A stretch of 64,000 nucleotides of DNA, taken from the NCBI GenBank assembly GCA_021613335.1, contig JAJTWR010000030.1, positions 224,501-288,500 on the forward strand, written 5' to 3'. The notes under the pieces are model-generated. The model was not told where the DNA came from and did no database searches. It saw only the letters and a program-made list of their open reading frames with translations. The translations under genes and the position numbers were made by a program. The DNA comes from Whitmania pigra. Its lineage: Eukaryota > Annelida > Clitellata > Hirudinida > Haemopidae. Of the stretch, positions 47,801-60,666 are shown in pieces; within the stretch, counting starts at the first letter, position 1; each line of letters opens with the position of its first letter.

Positions 47801-50321
47801 ACTGCAAATAATATCTCTAAATTTTACAGTTATATGTGTGGTGGACAAGCAGGTCAAGTCAAGCTCGTGCGGGCATAGATGACAACCTGTGTCCCTGTGT
47901 TTTCTTTACTTTAGCTGGTCTTTCATTCATTGTCTCAAGTTCTCCAGAGTTTAACTCGAGATTTTGATTTGCATCCGTGATCAGTTTTCTGAGTTGTTTT
48001 GTGTTGATCAAACATCTTCTGATCAATGGCTGGGCAAGAGGCTCTCCAAGACTTCGATAAACAGGCGTCGACCCATTATTTGCGCGACTTGTTACATGCA
48101 TATCCAAATTATGAAACTTCATGCCAAGCATACTGAAGAACATAACCATAGGACACCTTTTGATTTTTAGTTTGAAAAAGTAGATGTAGGCCAAATGATC
48201 CTAGTTTTCTATGCCTGTCTTATTTTATTAAGTTGAAGGATAATCTCATGTTTTTGTTTCGGACCCTCTGGTCATGATGCATTTTTGACTGAAGAAATAA
48301 AATTTACCTTTTTTTGGAGCATATAATACTAAAGTTTTGTTGCCATCGAATACAAAGATAGAAGATAATGTCTTGCTTATTCTTGAGCATGGTTCCTACA
48401 TAGGACATACCTTGAGCCAGTGGCATACCCAGGGAGGGGCGGCCAAGTGCCAAGGGGCAGCATTTTGAGGGAGCACATAAAAATTTACAAAATGGCCGCC
48501 CCCTTTCTCCAGTTTTTCTGCTGTGCCCATTGAAGGATCAGATTTCAATTTGGCATTTGGTATAATAATTTGGTATTGATTGATGTATGAGCCATCAAGG
48601 AAAATCACCTTAATAATTTCTTAAAACGTTTCGTGATATATTAAACAACGTCAATTCGTTCCACACCAAGAGCATATTTTATATTTTATTCATGAGCAAT
48701 CGGAAGCTTCCATCCATTTTGTATTTATCAGAATCTTTGTGTGACTTTTCAAAGAAGATCCGTAATGAAGAGAGTGAAGGAAAGCGTCGTGTTATTCCAT
48801 AGAAAGAGACAGTGCAATAGAGTCTATTGAATAGACGAATCCAAAACACTCTGCTCTGAAATGGGTATAAGGAATGAATGGAGCATCAAATCCGCAAAAA
48901 GAAATAAATGGATGGTGAAGAATTGGCTAACGCATCGCTGGGATTTGACGCAGAGTTGAGACGGGAAATGCTGTGTGTCATTAACAGTTTGATTGAGGAA
49001 ATATCTGGCAGATTTCAGCAGGTTCATGGTCTTGCAAACAAATACGCATTTGTCACACTGTGAAACCTGTTTGATGATAATTATGATTGCCAGCTTGATG
49101 TAGTTGATGAAAACATAGAGAAAGAAGAATTCTTAGCCAAAAGGAAGAGATTGAAGTGTTTTGTAAAGCTTTTTGAAATGATAACAATGGACCCCTTCAA
49201 CTTTTGATCTTCCTAACCTAAACTATTAATTTAGCTGCTAGCTGTGAGCACTCATTCTAGAACTTAATAAAAAACTACCTACAATCATCTATGAGCCAGG
49301 TATGATTTGCAGACTTGGCAGTCCTCTCTATGCAGAGAGAACTTAATGGGGTGAATTTTGAAAATGTTATATAAAAAACTTTGCGGAATAAAAAGCGCAG
49401 AAAAATGGTTTATAACTTTTAATTTGATTGTAGTTCTATGAAAATAAATATTTGAAAGCTTTTCGAAATTTTGAAGATTAACATATTATTAATGGTTAAG
49501 AGGCAAATCTTATGACCTCCCCAGGCGGCAAAAACAATCAGTATGCCACTGCCTTGGGGAAGCAATTCTTCTGCCAGAGCAACACTTGTATGTAGGTTAT
49601 CTCCCACCAACCACATTTGAACCAAGGTGATGTCATTGTTTTCATAACATTTTCACCCTGATTCTGATCTTATTCATGACTTCATTTGATTGCCTCCCAA
49701 GATAAACCTCTGCATTTATTGGATAGGAAGTGACACCACATCTTTATTCCATATTTGGCAGATTTACTTGGAATGTTTAGCCTAAATGAACATTGTCTTC
49801 TGAATGGAACTATGTCTGCTAGACCCTAATCAAATAATGTAAACTAACTATTCATCTAAGTACTTGTCCATGCTATCAGGCTTGACTTTGTGAACTGCAA
49901 ATAAACGAATCGAGCCTCACCTTGAGATAAAATGTCCTCAATCAATCGCAAAAAAAAAAAACTAACATTGCAGCTCAAAGACGACATCTTTGTCTGCTAA
50001 AAGATTGGAATGAGACTCCGTTCCAGTCTCAATCTTGCGTCCTCTTAGAAAGCGAGACATCCATCCCGGTTCCGACGATTGTTCAGCTGCTTTTTTGTCT
50101 TTGTCATCTAACTCAGGTGACTTAGACGCAACGCCATAGCTCCTAGAAATCATAGTAAATACTTAATGATATCAAACATTTGACAACACTCAAGCAGTAT
50201 GAAATGTCTTAAACAAGAGACTTTACTACCTTTTTATTGAATTTGCATTATAAATTTCATAAAATAATGGTGAGAAAATCCTCCTAAACTCGCATCTCAG
50301 AGCGCAGCTAGTCATGCCCAT
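44856..50321 (-). CDS. NIPSNAP: NIPSNAP family mitochondrial protein (297 aa)
   Basis: Nine exons on the minus strand: 50321-50230, 50142-49967, 49894-49849, 47373-47282, 46981-46770, 46379-46348, 45860-45766, 45251-45168, 44920-44856. All introns are GT-AG and phases match throughout. The N-terminus ([18 protein letters not shown]) is basic and lacks acidic residues apart from one Glu, like a mitochondrial presequence. Family hallmarks in order: [97 protein letters not shown], and a C-terminal [13 protein letters not shown]. Length is close to human NIPSNAP1/2 (about 285). NIPSNAPs associate with mitochondria, where some serve as mitophagy signals. Exon 3 has two in-frame donors 15 nt apart. 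The ~2.5-kb intron 3 holds a hAT remnant. The gene diverges from MDH2. The start (MGM or the Met two codons later) is uncertain. Confidence 0.9.
46482..46640 (+). repeat. Dispersed repeat, copy 1 (in a NIPSNAP intron)
   Basis: Begins GGTAAAAGCAACAGTTATTA and matches 59378-59523 in order: the same start, a GAGCACTAT or GGCACTAT block, CTTCACAT, a TACATA or TACAAA block, then AAAAGGCATTAAAAAA or close to it. Similarity is obvious but gapped. No coding content. Confidence 0.55.
48418..49551 (+). mobile_element. Decayed hAT-type DNA transposon
   Basis: The ends are inverted: CAGTGGCATAC at 48418 and GTATGCCACTG ending at 49551. Flanking 8-bp sequences CCTTGAGC (48410-48417) and CCTTGGGG (49552-49559) match at 6 of 8 positions, the size of a hAT target-site duplication. 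Inside, a plus-strand frame near 48960-49206 reads [20 protein letters not shown] and, after a stop, [11 protein letters not shown]. This is the style of the C-terminal part of hAT transposases (ZMYM1-like). The frame is interrupted and the element, about 1.13 kb, is far too short to be active. It sits in NIPSNAP intron 3. Confidence 0.65.
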
Positions 50322-50982
50322 GACTGAATGAGGTTAAGGCCAACAAGTTATGAGATTAGCTTTCACTAAATTCTTTTTTGCAATTTATGTTACTTAATAA
50401 AAAAATTTATTCAATATTACATTAATCTGTAACTTTGTAATTTTCAAGCAAAAAATTAGTAGGAATGACATCGTAACTTAGTCATATTTTAAAATAAACA
50501 CATCACTTTCACTTGCCTAATTTTGTAAGATAATAAATTATTTTGAATGATCAATCTTTAAAAATAAACTAAAGTCATGTGGGACACAAAAACAGCTCGG
50601 ATCGTAAACAGTCTAAAAATAACTACTAGGTTAGTCGTTCGCATTTCCGGATATGCTTCAAGATCTGCTTAGTTCTATTAAGAAATCCCAATGAAGTTGA
50701 AGTATGCTGATGTTCAGCGTGCAGTTTGGGGATTCGAGTTTGTAGAAAAGTGCCATGTATCGCGAGGACTTCGTTTAGCGCAGGACGCATTGAGGCATGT
50801 GCGCTACGCTGAAGCCTTATAAGAGTCGTCCGAAGTGAGCCAGATCTAATCAGTGGAGTCGGAGTAGCGAAATTGCCCGTCTCTCTGAGTGTGGGGTTCT
50901 CGTTTTTTGACTTCTGTCGGTTGAATTAGGAATTTTTTAATTTGTGCATTAAAAATTACAGTTCTTTGACGAACTGTTCATA
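50322..50982. promoter_or_regulatory. Putative bidirectional promoter, NIPSNAP / MDH2
   Basis: 661 bp separate the divergent start codons. The half nearer MDH2 (about 50640-50900) is richer in CpG than its surroundings (GTGCGCTACGCTG, TCGTCCG, TCGGAGTAGCG). A TATA-like TTATAAGA is at 50817-50824. A short minus-strand frame here has no usable donor and is not taken as NIPSNAP exon 1. Confidence 0.5.
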
Positions 50983-53900
50983 ATGGCTGTAAGAAGGGCG
51001 CAGATACTAGGATTGGCAAAGTTTCTCAAACTCAAACCGGCGACATCGGTTATCAGTCGAAGGTCAATTTCGTTAACCTCGCAGGTGATTTTACAAATTC
51101 GTTTCGTTGGACTTAGTTTTTACTTTGTTCAGATGTTTTTGTGCATTTCTATGACTGGTACAATTTACGACCCTTGGTGGTTGCTTCATTCCAGTGCGGT
51201 TGTTCTAGAAGTTGCTGCCTAAAATAGCACGTCTCACCAAGCGTATTCATGCTAACGAATAAGTAGTCTGTCATTGTGTTGTGTTATTATCTTGTTGCAA
51301 AGATAAACATTTTTTTAAACACCCCAAAACTTGGCGTATTTCTTCAGTTAATTGTTTTATTTTAATTTTGCTAGGCTTTTGCACGGTTTTTAAAGATTAA
51401 CAAGGTTTTTGTCAATTTGATAGACACATTAAGATGTGTAAATAGGTCATCGTTATTTCACATAAATGTCTTCATAATCCATAATTAATTTTCAGATTAA
51501 TCGCTATTGAATGTCTGCTATCTCTAAATAAATAAAATTACAATTAGCTTGTGTTAGTTGAATTTTAATTAAAAAACACTGCATACGCTTGATCATTTGA
51601 CTCACAACTACAACAACAAGATACTGTTGCACTTTGGACCTCGGTCCCATATTTTCTGCTAGAAATTACATCTGCTTTCTTGGTCTGTTAATTGGTTGGA
51701 ATAATTTCCATGTAATTATAACTATTACCAGAACAAGAAACCAAGAAATGCAAGAAATACGTAATTATAATATTGTTAAGTAATATTATAAAAAATATTA
51801 TAAAATTTGATTATTGGTAACTAGTGCCTTTTATTATTGTTAATGACTGCACATTAGCTACGTTGATGGTTCATTATTTTGCAGTGAAGCAATTAGTTGA
51901 TAATTAGTTACCTGATAACTGGTTAATTAGTTATCTGATAATCAGTTAATTCAGAATTTAAGAACAAAATATCTTCATTGTGATTGTGTAACATAGAAGA
52001 AATTTTTTCTCTTCTTCAGAACTTTTCCAAAGTAGCTGTCCTTGGAGCAGCTGGAGGACTGGGGCAACCTTTATCTCTCCTCTTAAAGATCAACCCTCAC
52101 ATTTCTCATCTCTCCCTCTACGATATTAACCAGGTCTGAGTTCGGATTGTCTTTAAGGCCCGGTTATTTGTCTGTTTACCTTTAATAATAAAAAGATCCA
52201 TAATTCAGCATATGACGCTTTCACGCTAACATAAGCTAACTTTCGTTATGGATTATACTTTATAAAATAGGTTCCAGGAGTAGCGGCAGACCTCGGTCAT
52301 TGCTCGACAAGGGCAAAGGTCACTGCTCACCTCGGTAATCAGATGCTGAAGGAGTGCCTGGATGGGTCTCAGGTCGTGGTGATTCCGGCAGGTGTACCTA
52401 GGAAGCCAGGTCTGTTCTTTTGCAGTGGAATGATTGGTTGAACAAGTGTTCTCTCGATAGCCATATGCATTTACTTATTGTTCTAAGCGATTGCATTGGG
52501 TTTTTTTGTATTGCAGTAAATGTTGTAAAGGATTATTTGAAAAATTTAGGAACTTACGAAACACCTTGTGGTTTAATCAGAGGTATTTATTGAAGCTGTT
52601 GGTGTAGCACTTGTAAGGTGAACTGGATGTAAATCATAATAATTTACCATAATTTAACCTAAGCTTCCAAAATGTTCAACTACAATGAAGATGACATTGT
52701 TGGTGTCGATGATTATAAACCCAGTACATGCATACATTGTAATGTTGATATTTTGAGTGAGCTTTATTGTTGTCGAGGGAGCGTATCATACAGACTTACA
52801 TCGTACTTGGCCACAGCTGCGTATCTTGTACATTCTTATGGAATTGTTTGCCGAAATGTCCAAAATCAAGTGAAAGCAACGATAATAACTTTTTTGTCAG
52901 AGAGAGAGAGAGAGAGAAGGTATGGTGCACAACGTCAAAATTTTATTATTTTTCATTCAGTCCAATATTTTTTAACAATTCTGTTGCCTTCCAGTATTTG
53001 AAATCTTTGATGAGTTCATTTATAATGACACACTATTCCACTAAGTTTTAATTTTCAATACACATGTAGTCAGTCAATATTTCTTAATAGAATTATAGAA
53101 TGTCAAGAAATTTTTTTGTGAATTGACTCGTGAAAGTGAACTTTCGAACTTTTCAGATTTTATTTTATGTTGTGGGACTTGTAATTAATAGATGGTGAGT
53201 GGTTTAGTAGTGCTGGGTTTAAAATGCTCTTTGTACTTTAATCATTCAAAGGAGACAGTGTCATCATTTTCTCTCTCATTTCCCAACAAAGGCTAATTGG
53301 TGAACTTCAAAAGGTTTCTTATTTCAATGTTTTTAGAATTTTTATTTAGATTTTCTGAAGATTAAGGTCTCCATGTGGTTATAGAAAGTCTTTCAGGATG
53401 GAAATGTTCAAAGATAATTTAATTTATGAAAGGAACTGGCACTCGTTGTCAAAGTCATAACATGCTTTGTTGGTGCAGGCAAAAAAGTTGAAAGTGTGAA
53501 ACGTGTATCGCTTGAATTATGTTCTTTGTTTCTCTCATACTTGCTGTACTAGGTCGTCAGGTGTCATTGATGGATTGCATTACTGAGCGAAGAATATTAC
53601 GTTGTGAACACATCCAGGATTGTTGGCCAAGTGACTACCAAAACTCAGAAATTTTCATGGATTCCTTGATATTGAGGAAGATGACTATGATGACAATGTT
53701 ATACTTCTACTGAATTACAAACCTTTCTCATATTGGCCTGAGTTAGGAAGGCTTAAACATATATATAAAGGAAAAATATTTAGCCTAAAATCCTCTCCGA
53801 TCACGTAAGAATTTCTAAATTCCAGACTAGGCAGTACTTTGATCATGTAGAAAACTCACGTACATTTCTCTAGGAAACTCATTTGAATAAAATTAGCTCA

Positions 53901-56900
53901 ACATGCTAGCAAAACCAAAAAATTCTTGCGAGAATCAGAGTTCTCGATGACTAGTTTTATGCAGATTTCAATGGAAGGTTGGACGTGTCATCGGATGTTG
54001 CTTGCTTTGATTGGTTGCACTTTGCACGTTTTTTAATAGTTGAGGTTTTTACTCCATGGCTCGTAGGAGGCAGTGCAAGTGAATACTTGTATACTTTTGT
54101 TACTTGTGTGCTTGATTGTATCCATGATTGTAGTGAGAGGAGCTTGTCTGTACCTTATGAGAAGAAAAATAGCGGATTGCTATAAATTCTAATTTTTCGT
54201 GGAATTATTCGTTCAATGTGTAAAGTTTTATTCTAGGGAGAGGATTCTTTGTTTTTTGTTCATTTACGTCATCGAGTTCTAGCCAATCATTGATCTATAA
54301 AGTTTTTGAAATACCATTCAGTTACTTCTTGACATGTTAAACTGCTTAGACTGTTTTTGCTATCTGGAAGATTGTTTTATCCGATTTTCATGCACAAATA
54401 TTGAAAAATACTACGCATAGTTGGTTCTCCTTTGATATAAGCTATTGGAAGTCTTAATATTGAAAAATATTCCTTTTTGTACAAACCAATAGAAGGATCA
54501 TGTTGCAACCTCTGGCAGGTTTTTGCTTATTTAATCTGCAAATGAATCAGGAAGATCTTGTTTTAATTTCTGTACAAAAAAAACATTCTTGATGGGTTTT
54601 GGTAGATCTTAACATGTTTTGTTTTGTTTTGATATTTGTTAACTTCAAAAACTACATTCCAGTAAAGCACATGAATTTATTCAATCATCATCTGTAGTAC
54701 ATTTTAAGCATAATTTAGCATTAAACATTCCAATCAAAGTTTTAATCAAACTATTTTTGAATTGAACAGATATTTGATTAAATATTGAACAGTTAATTGT
54801 GTTGTTGAGATTTGGCTCATTAATATTTATTTGACTAGGGTTATCAATATACATGTCTTTGCATGTTGTTAATTAACAACACATTAATATTAATCCTTTC
54901 CTAATAATCCAAACTATGGGATTCTCTGCAGAGGATGTTGGTGATGACTATATTTATTATAATATAATTATTATAATAAATTATTATATTACTAAAATAC
55001 TTAATGAAGATTTTCAGACTTCACATCAACATGTACAGTGAATGCTCAATGTACAGTGGTGAGCTGTAGTGTTTTACTGAGCTCAAAGGTTGCCCTGGTA
55101 AAAATTGTTTACATTGAGTTCTTTCAAGTCCTCACATTTCATTACACTGTCATTATTCATCAAGCCTGTAAGAGCCTATTTGCATTCACTAGCATCATTT
55201 GTAGGCACCTGTGTAAACATTGCTGATTTGTGAATTTAGTTAAATACTGGTTGAAGTTTATTAATAACTAGGCTACTGAATTATTAATTACTGTTTGACT
55301 GTAGTCTCAGAATATACCTACATTAAGGCTTTGCAGCATCTACTGTTCTAATATTAGCAACACTCCATACTTCCTTCTTCTGTTCTTCTTAACACTTAAC
55401 AGGAAGCTTTTTTGTTTATTTAGTGTTATTCTTATCATCTGAGCCTCTGATGCTGCTAAATAATTTCACCTTTAATTGGATTTCATTGGCTAACTTTATT
55501 TGGTGTAAAAAAGAATTTGCTTAACAGGAGTGATTTGTTACCTGGAAAAAAATAAAACTATTTTGTAATTTTTAAAACAAGTGTTTCTGAGTGATTTTTG
55601 GCATTTGCTCAGATATTTTAAAAGTGGACCATCTGTTTCATTTATATTCTTTATTAATTATTAAATTCACATGAGAAATATGTAAATGTGTTTTAATAAC
55701 CTTGGACCAATAAACTTTGATCCAAGAACCACTGAAGAATCATCTGCCTTAATGTAAAGAGGTAGGAACTCCTGGCAATAAATTGATTCCTGCTAATGCA
55801 ATTGGTCGACTTAGGTTTCATCTTAAACGATGTTTATTTGCAGTTCCTCTTACCATTCAATTATGCTTTCAAGAAGTGCAGAAGCATCAATAAATAAACG
55901 AGAAATAACAAACATTCTTTTAATAATATCAGAGTAACTTGAATTATGCACAACTAAGGCTTTGTGGGGGGCATTGACCAGGTTCATGGGGAGATCAACC
56001 AGGGGTCAGCCCAGGGTTTTTTTATTTTCATTGCCAAATTGTCATAGCTTAGGCACCTGAAATGTTTATTTGAAGACCAAATATATTTTGTTGTATTTAC
56101 AACCATCATCTAATAATCAACTAAATTGAGCTTCAAGAGATAGGAAATATCACAACTCTAGATAAAGTATCTTTGCTGATTGCCAGAAATTATAACTTAA
56201 CATAACAAGTTAAGTAGTTGTTGGCTTCAGTTATGAGGACAAACCATACAATTCCCAGATTATTATGTCCCCATCTTATAAAACCCCCAATCATTATGTG
56301 GAACATCTACGAAACCACATTTTAACCCCCCCCCACCCTGACTACCCCAAGAAACCATGTTGTTCGTGTTTGTAAATCAAATCATTAATAATGATTTTCA
56401 GGTGATTGGATGCACATGTAATGTGTATAATTTATACAGCTGATTTATATGCCTGCTTCTGCTTTACATTTATTATGTAATTGTTATTGTGTATGTCTTT
56501 GAGTTAGAAAGTTGTAAAAGAAAAATGGCATAAAGGTGGTTGAGTTTTGTAACTCCTTAAATTATTGTCTGGGAAGGCATTTTTAATGACATTGATGAGG
56601 AATTTAACGAATATAATTTCCATAATTACAACAGTAAGTTTATGAGTTGATTTATTGTGTTGTTTAAAGTTAATTTATTGATGATCCTTTTTAATAATTA
56701 AATTTAAAAGACAAAAATCAGTTCAATTTACCCATGTTCAGCATTCATTTAGAAGTTATTATGATGTAATTCACAAAAATTATAAACTATAATTAATATG
56801 ATATTAATGGTTATGATTATAATTGACTGCTCAGGTATGACCAGAGATGATCTCTTCAACACTAATGCCTCTGTTGTCAGAGATCTCAGTGATGCTGTGG

Positions 56901-59900
56901 CCAAGTATTCTCCTGGTGCAATACTCTGCATCATTTCAGACCCTGTGAGTTTTAAAAGTGAATCTAAATTTTTATTTTTATTCTACTTTGGATGTCCTAG
57001 GCTAATTATTTATCGGTTCAATTTGGTTAGAATTTGTTCAGTTTTTCTCAGAAATTTGTTAATATTTAAAACATTTATAAAACATCATCATTATCAAAAC
57101 AATGGTTTCAAAATAAAATCAATGGTTTCCTGATTGATAGGTTACTAACTTTATTTATTTATTTATTTGATTAGAATCCCTTGCATAACATAGGTTGCTA
57201 ACCTTTACAAGCCCTATTTTGTTGGCATGAATGCCTCTTCACAGTGGAGGTAAATGAAATCAGTTTGCCCCTCTTTGTCAAGTCTAACAACAAAACAACA
57301 GGTTCAAAAACTGGACCTTTGTAAATAAGTTGCTGAATTGGATGTCAGATTGATTTCAGATTTTCTAAGCTATTAATAGCCACCTAATTTAAGAGCTGAA
57401 CCATCATCAAGAACAATAACATTGCTTTTTTAAGTTTTTTAAGTGATTTTAATGAACATTTAAAAAAAAACGTTTAGTGAAAAGATTGAGTATGGCAAAG
57501 TGTTTTAAGGTCACTTTAAGGTGCCAAGGTGGCAATCCCTGAGCCATTAAAGTGATAACTTCTTCAAAACAAAACATGGAATATTTAAAATTAACTGGCA
57601 ATTTTTCTTCAGTCAGAGCAGAAAGAAAATTAAAAAAAAAAACAATTTTAACTGGAGGAGCATGCATTGTGGACCGAACAAAATTGATGCTGATGTGGAA
57701 CTCCTGAGTTTTGGAGATCATCCTTCAAACTCTTGCTACTGCTGCTGACGATGGAAAGAGTTTGAAGTCGTTGCTAGAAGTTCAGAAATAAATAGAAAGA
57801 AAAGAAGCAATTATCGAAAAGTTGTTGTAGTAGTTTCAGATAATGGACTAAATTTAGAGCAATTCAGAGATTATGTATTCAAATGTTTTGTCAGGACAAT
57901 CGGTTGCTTTTTAATGAATATTCATGCTCTTTTTATGCTCTGCTTATCTCATGCCTCGCGGTGTTTATTTACAATGTGAGAAACATGAGCCATCAAAACA
58001 GCTTGCTGACATTACGACCTTGACATGTTTACCAAGAAAGCAGCATCTCCGTAATCGTAACCGATAGGAGTTAAATGTTACTCTGTTAATCATTAAATTG
58101 TTAATTAATTATTAATTATTAATCCGTGCATTGCCTTGAATTTAATTTAAATTACATTTTATTTTATTCCAATTTATTGCAATATATTATAGATCAATTC
58201 GACGGTCCCCATAGCTAGCGAGGTATTCAAGCACAGGGGGGTTTACGACCCCAAAAGGATATTTGGGGTGACCATGCTGGATGTTGTCAGGGCGAACACA
58301 TTCATAGCTCAAGCGAAGGTGAGGATCTCTAATAAGTTCGACATTATGTGCTTAATAAGTAACTCGACATTTAATTTAGTTATTGACTTGATCAGCTTCA
58401 ATTACGGGAATTAATTATCAAAGAATGGCTAGTCATTTTGTGAATGGCAATCATTTACGATTATGGGAATTTAATACAAAATATATAAAATATAAAAATA
58501 TCTCTAGGCAAAATGATAAAAAATGAGATTAGAAAAACATCTGATCTTGGGAATTTGGAGATTAACTCTGTGTTTTTATAAATAAAAGTTATTTGTTAAT
58601 TAAATTCATTGCCGTGCAGGCTTCCCTCGAGTGTCGTTGTAGGTTGTTGACCGTTGTTAATTTTTCTACTGGCTTTCACTTGAACTGCTCTCGAAGTTGT
58701 AAATGTCTTCAATCATGTACGTGCACGCAGGGATTCATAGATTGTTTACCTTGTTTTAAAATGCTTTTGAACATCACCATGACCGAGGACCTGCATGGAC
58801 ATTTATTACCAGCTCGGTTCTGTAATTAACCATTTCAAAGAATTATTCGCTTAATTGGCTCTCATGGATTTATTTTAATCAAAAGAAGTCCGGGGATTTA
58901 GAAATTTTCAAGTGTATTTACATTAATTTCCAAATTTTTATTTGGTATAATTTCATTCATAAATGAGCGTGTGATTTCTGTAAATAAACTTGTTAATTTA
59001 AAATTTTTATTTGGTGTAATTTCATTCATAAATGAGTGTGTGATTTCTGTAAATAAACTTGTTAATTTCATTTTGTTTAAACTTGAGTTGAATTTCATCT
59101 AGGGGCTGGATGTTCACGACGTGAACTGCCCTGTAGTTGGGGGTCACTCAGGGGTGACCATTGTGCCCCTCATCTCTCAGTGTCAGCCTTTCGTCTCCTT
59201 CCCCTTGGTAAGAATATGCTGCTTATAACAATTTGTTTGTAATTCTTTGGAAAACGGTGAATGTTGTCATTTGTATTTCTCTTTGTATTTAACCAATCTC
59301 TAGAGTTACTTATGCATCTAAGTAAACTTAGTGAAAGTATTGGCATGCAAGTTGGCTCAGAGGTCCCTGCGAACGTAGGTAAAAGCAACAGTTATTATGT
59401 GTTGTACTCGCAACCCACCTCGCACCACCAGGGGCACTATATAAATGGTGGAGAGATTAACAAGTGACTTCACATCCTATCCGGATACATAAGGCATTCA
59501 AAAAATCAGCTAAAATACAAAGGCGCTTTTTAATCTTTCCACCATTTATACAGTGCCATTATGTGCCTGCCATGTTGTGGCCTCTTGGGATTGAGATTGT
59601 AGATCGTTGTGTTTGGGGTTCAAATCTGAGAATGACAACTCTGATTTGTTATTGCTTTCATTTTGTTATTGTTACATGTTGTTAGGAAATGTGCTCAATA
59701 TGATGTTAAGCAATATGATTTGGGTGATAAATTTGCTTTCAAGTTTCAGCTGCATGGAAACATCTGTTACTGTTTTTAGCAATAATGTTGTTGTTGACGA
59801 TGTTGAGGTATCTTCGAAATGACTCAACACTTGTGGTTAAAAAAAGAAATTGATTGAACCCTGCATGACAGATGTATGGCTTTTGATTTCATAAAAATTC

Positions 59901-60612
59901 ATCATGTCTCCAATTGGTTCATTCAAAGCTCTTTCATATGGATTCAGCTTCATTCAACAGCAATTAATAATAATAAGTGAGAAATGGCACCTTTTGATGT
60001 CCTTCGATAATTGTTCACTCTGTCAAATGTTGAAGAACATTAATGCAAATATAACAAATTGATTCTTTAATCCTGATTGAATATTTTTCTGAAACAGGAT
60101 GAGCGCATCGCCATGACCACAAGGATTCAAAAGGCTGGCACAGAAGTGGTAGAAGCCAAGGCTGGAAACGTGAGTGTTTAAGATTTACATGGATAATTAT
60201 TAAATTATTGATTGAGCTATTAATGGTAGGTTTGATTTTCTGTGAATGTAAAATATAAATGTATTCACTTATATAATATACATCCATATAACATCCATTA
60301 CTACATTCTTCATTTTAAATCAACTTTTATTAAGGGTTCAGCAACGCTGTCAATGGCTTATGCCGGGAGTCAGTTTGTCAATTCGGTACTGGAAGCTCTC
60401 CATGGGGAGACTGGCATCGTTGAATGTGCCTATGTCAGGTCGGAGCAGACAGAGGCCAAATACTTTGCTACTCCCATCCTTCTTGGGGTTTGTTTGCAAA
60501 CTTTATTATCTGCTTAGCATTGTTCATGTCACGGTAATGATGACTACTGTGAATGGTGGTGGTGGTGGTGGTGGTGGTGATGATGATGATGATGATGATG
60601 TGGTGGTGGTGG

Positions 60613-60666
<54 letters not shown>

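Noticed and set aside
50480..50800. Minus-strand frame beginning MRPALNEVLAIHG as NIPSNAP exon 1
   Set aside because: It has no donor in the required phase before its stop. The frame at 50321-50230 has a good donor, the right phase and joins to RSYGVASK.
58898..59098. Minus-strand frame with a 23-residue repeat
   Set aside because: It is the translation of the 69-bp tandem duplication in an intron.
59570..59640. tRNA gene
   Set aside because: Box A- and B-like strings are present, but no cloverleaf could be paired; kept only as a possible SINE fragment.
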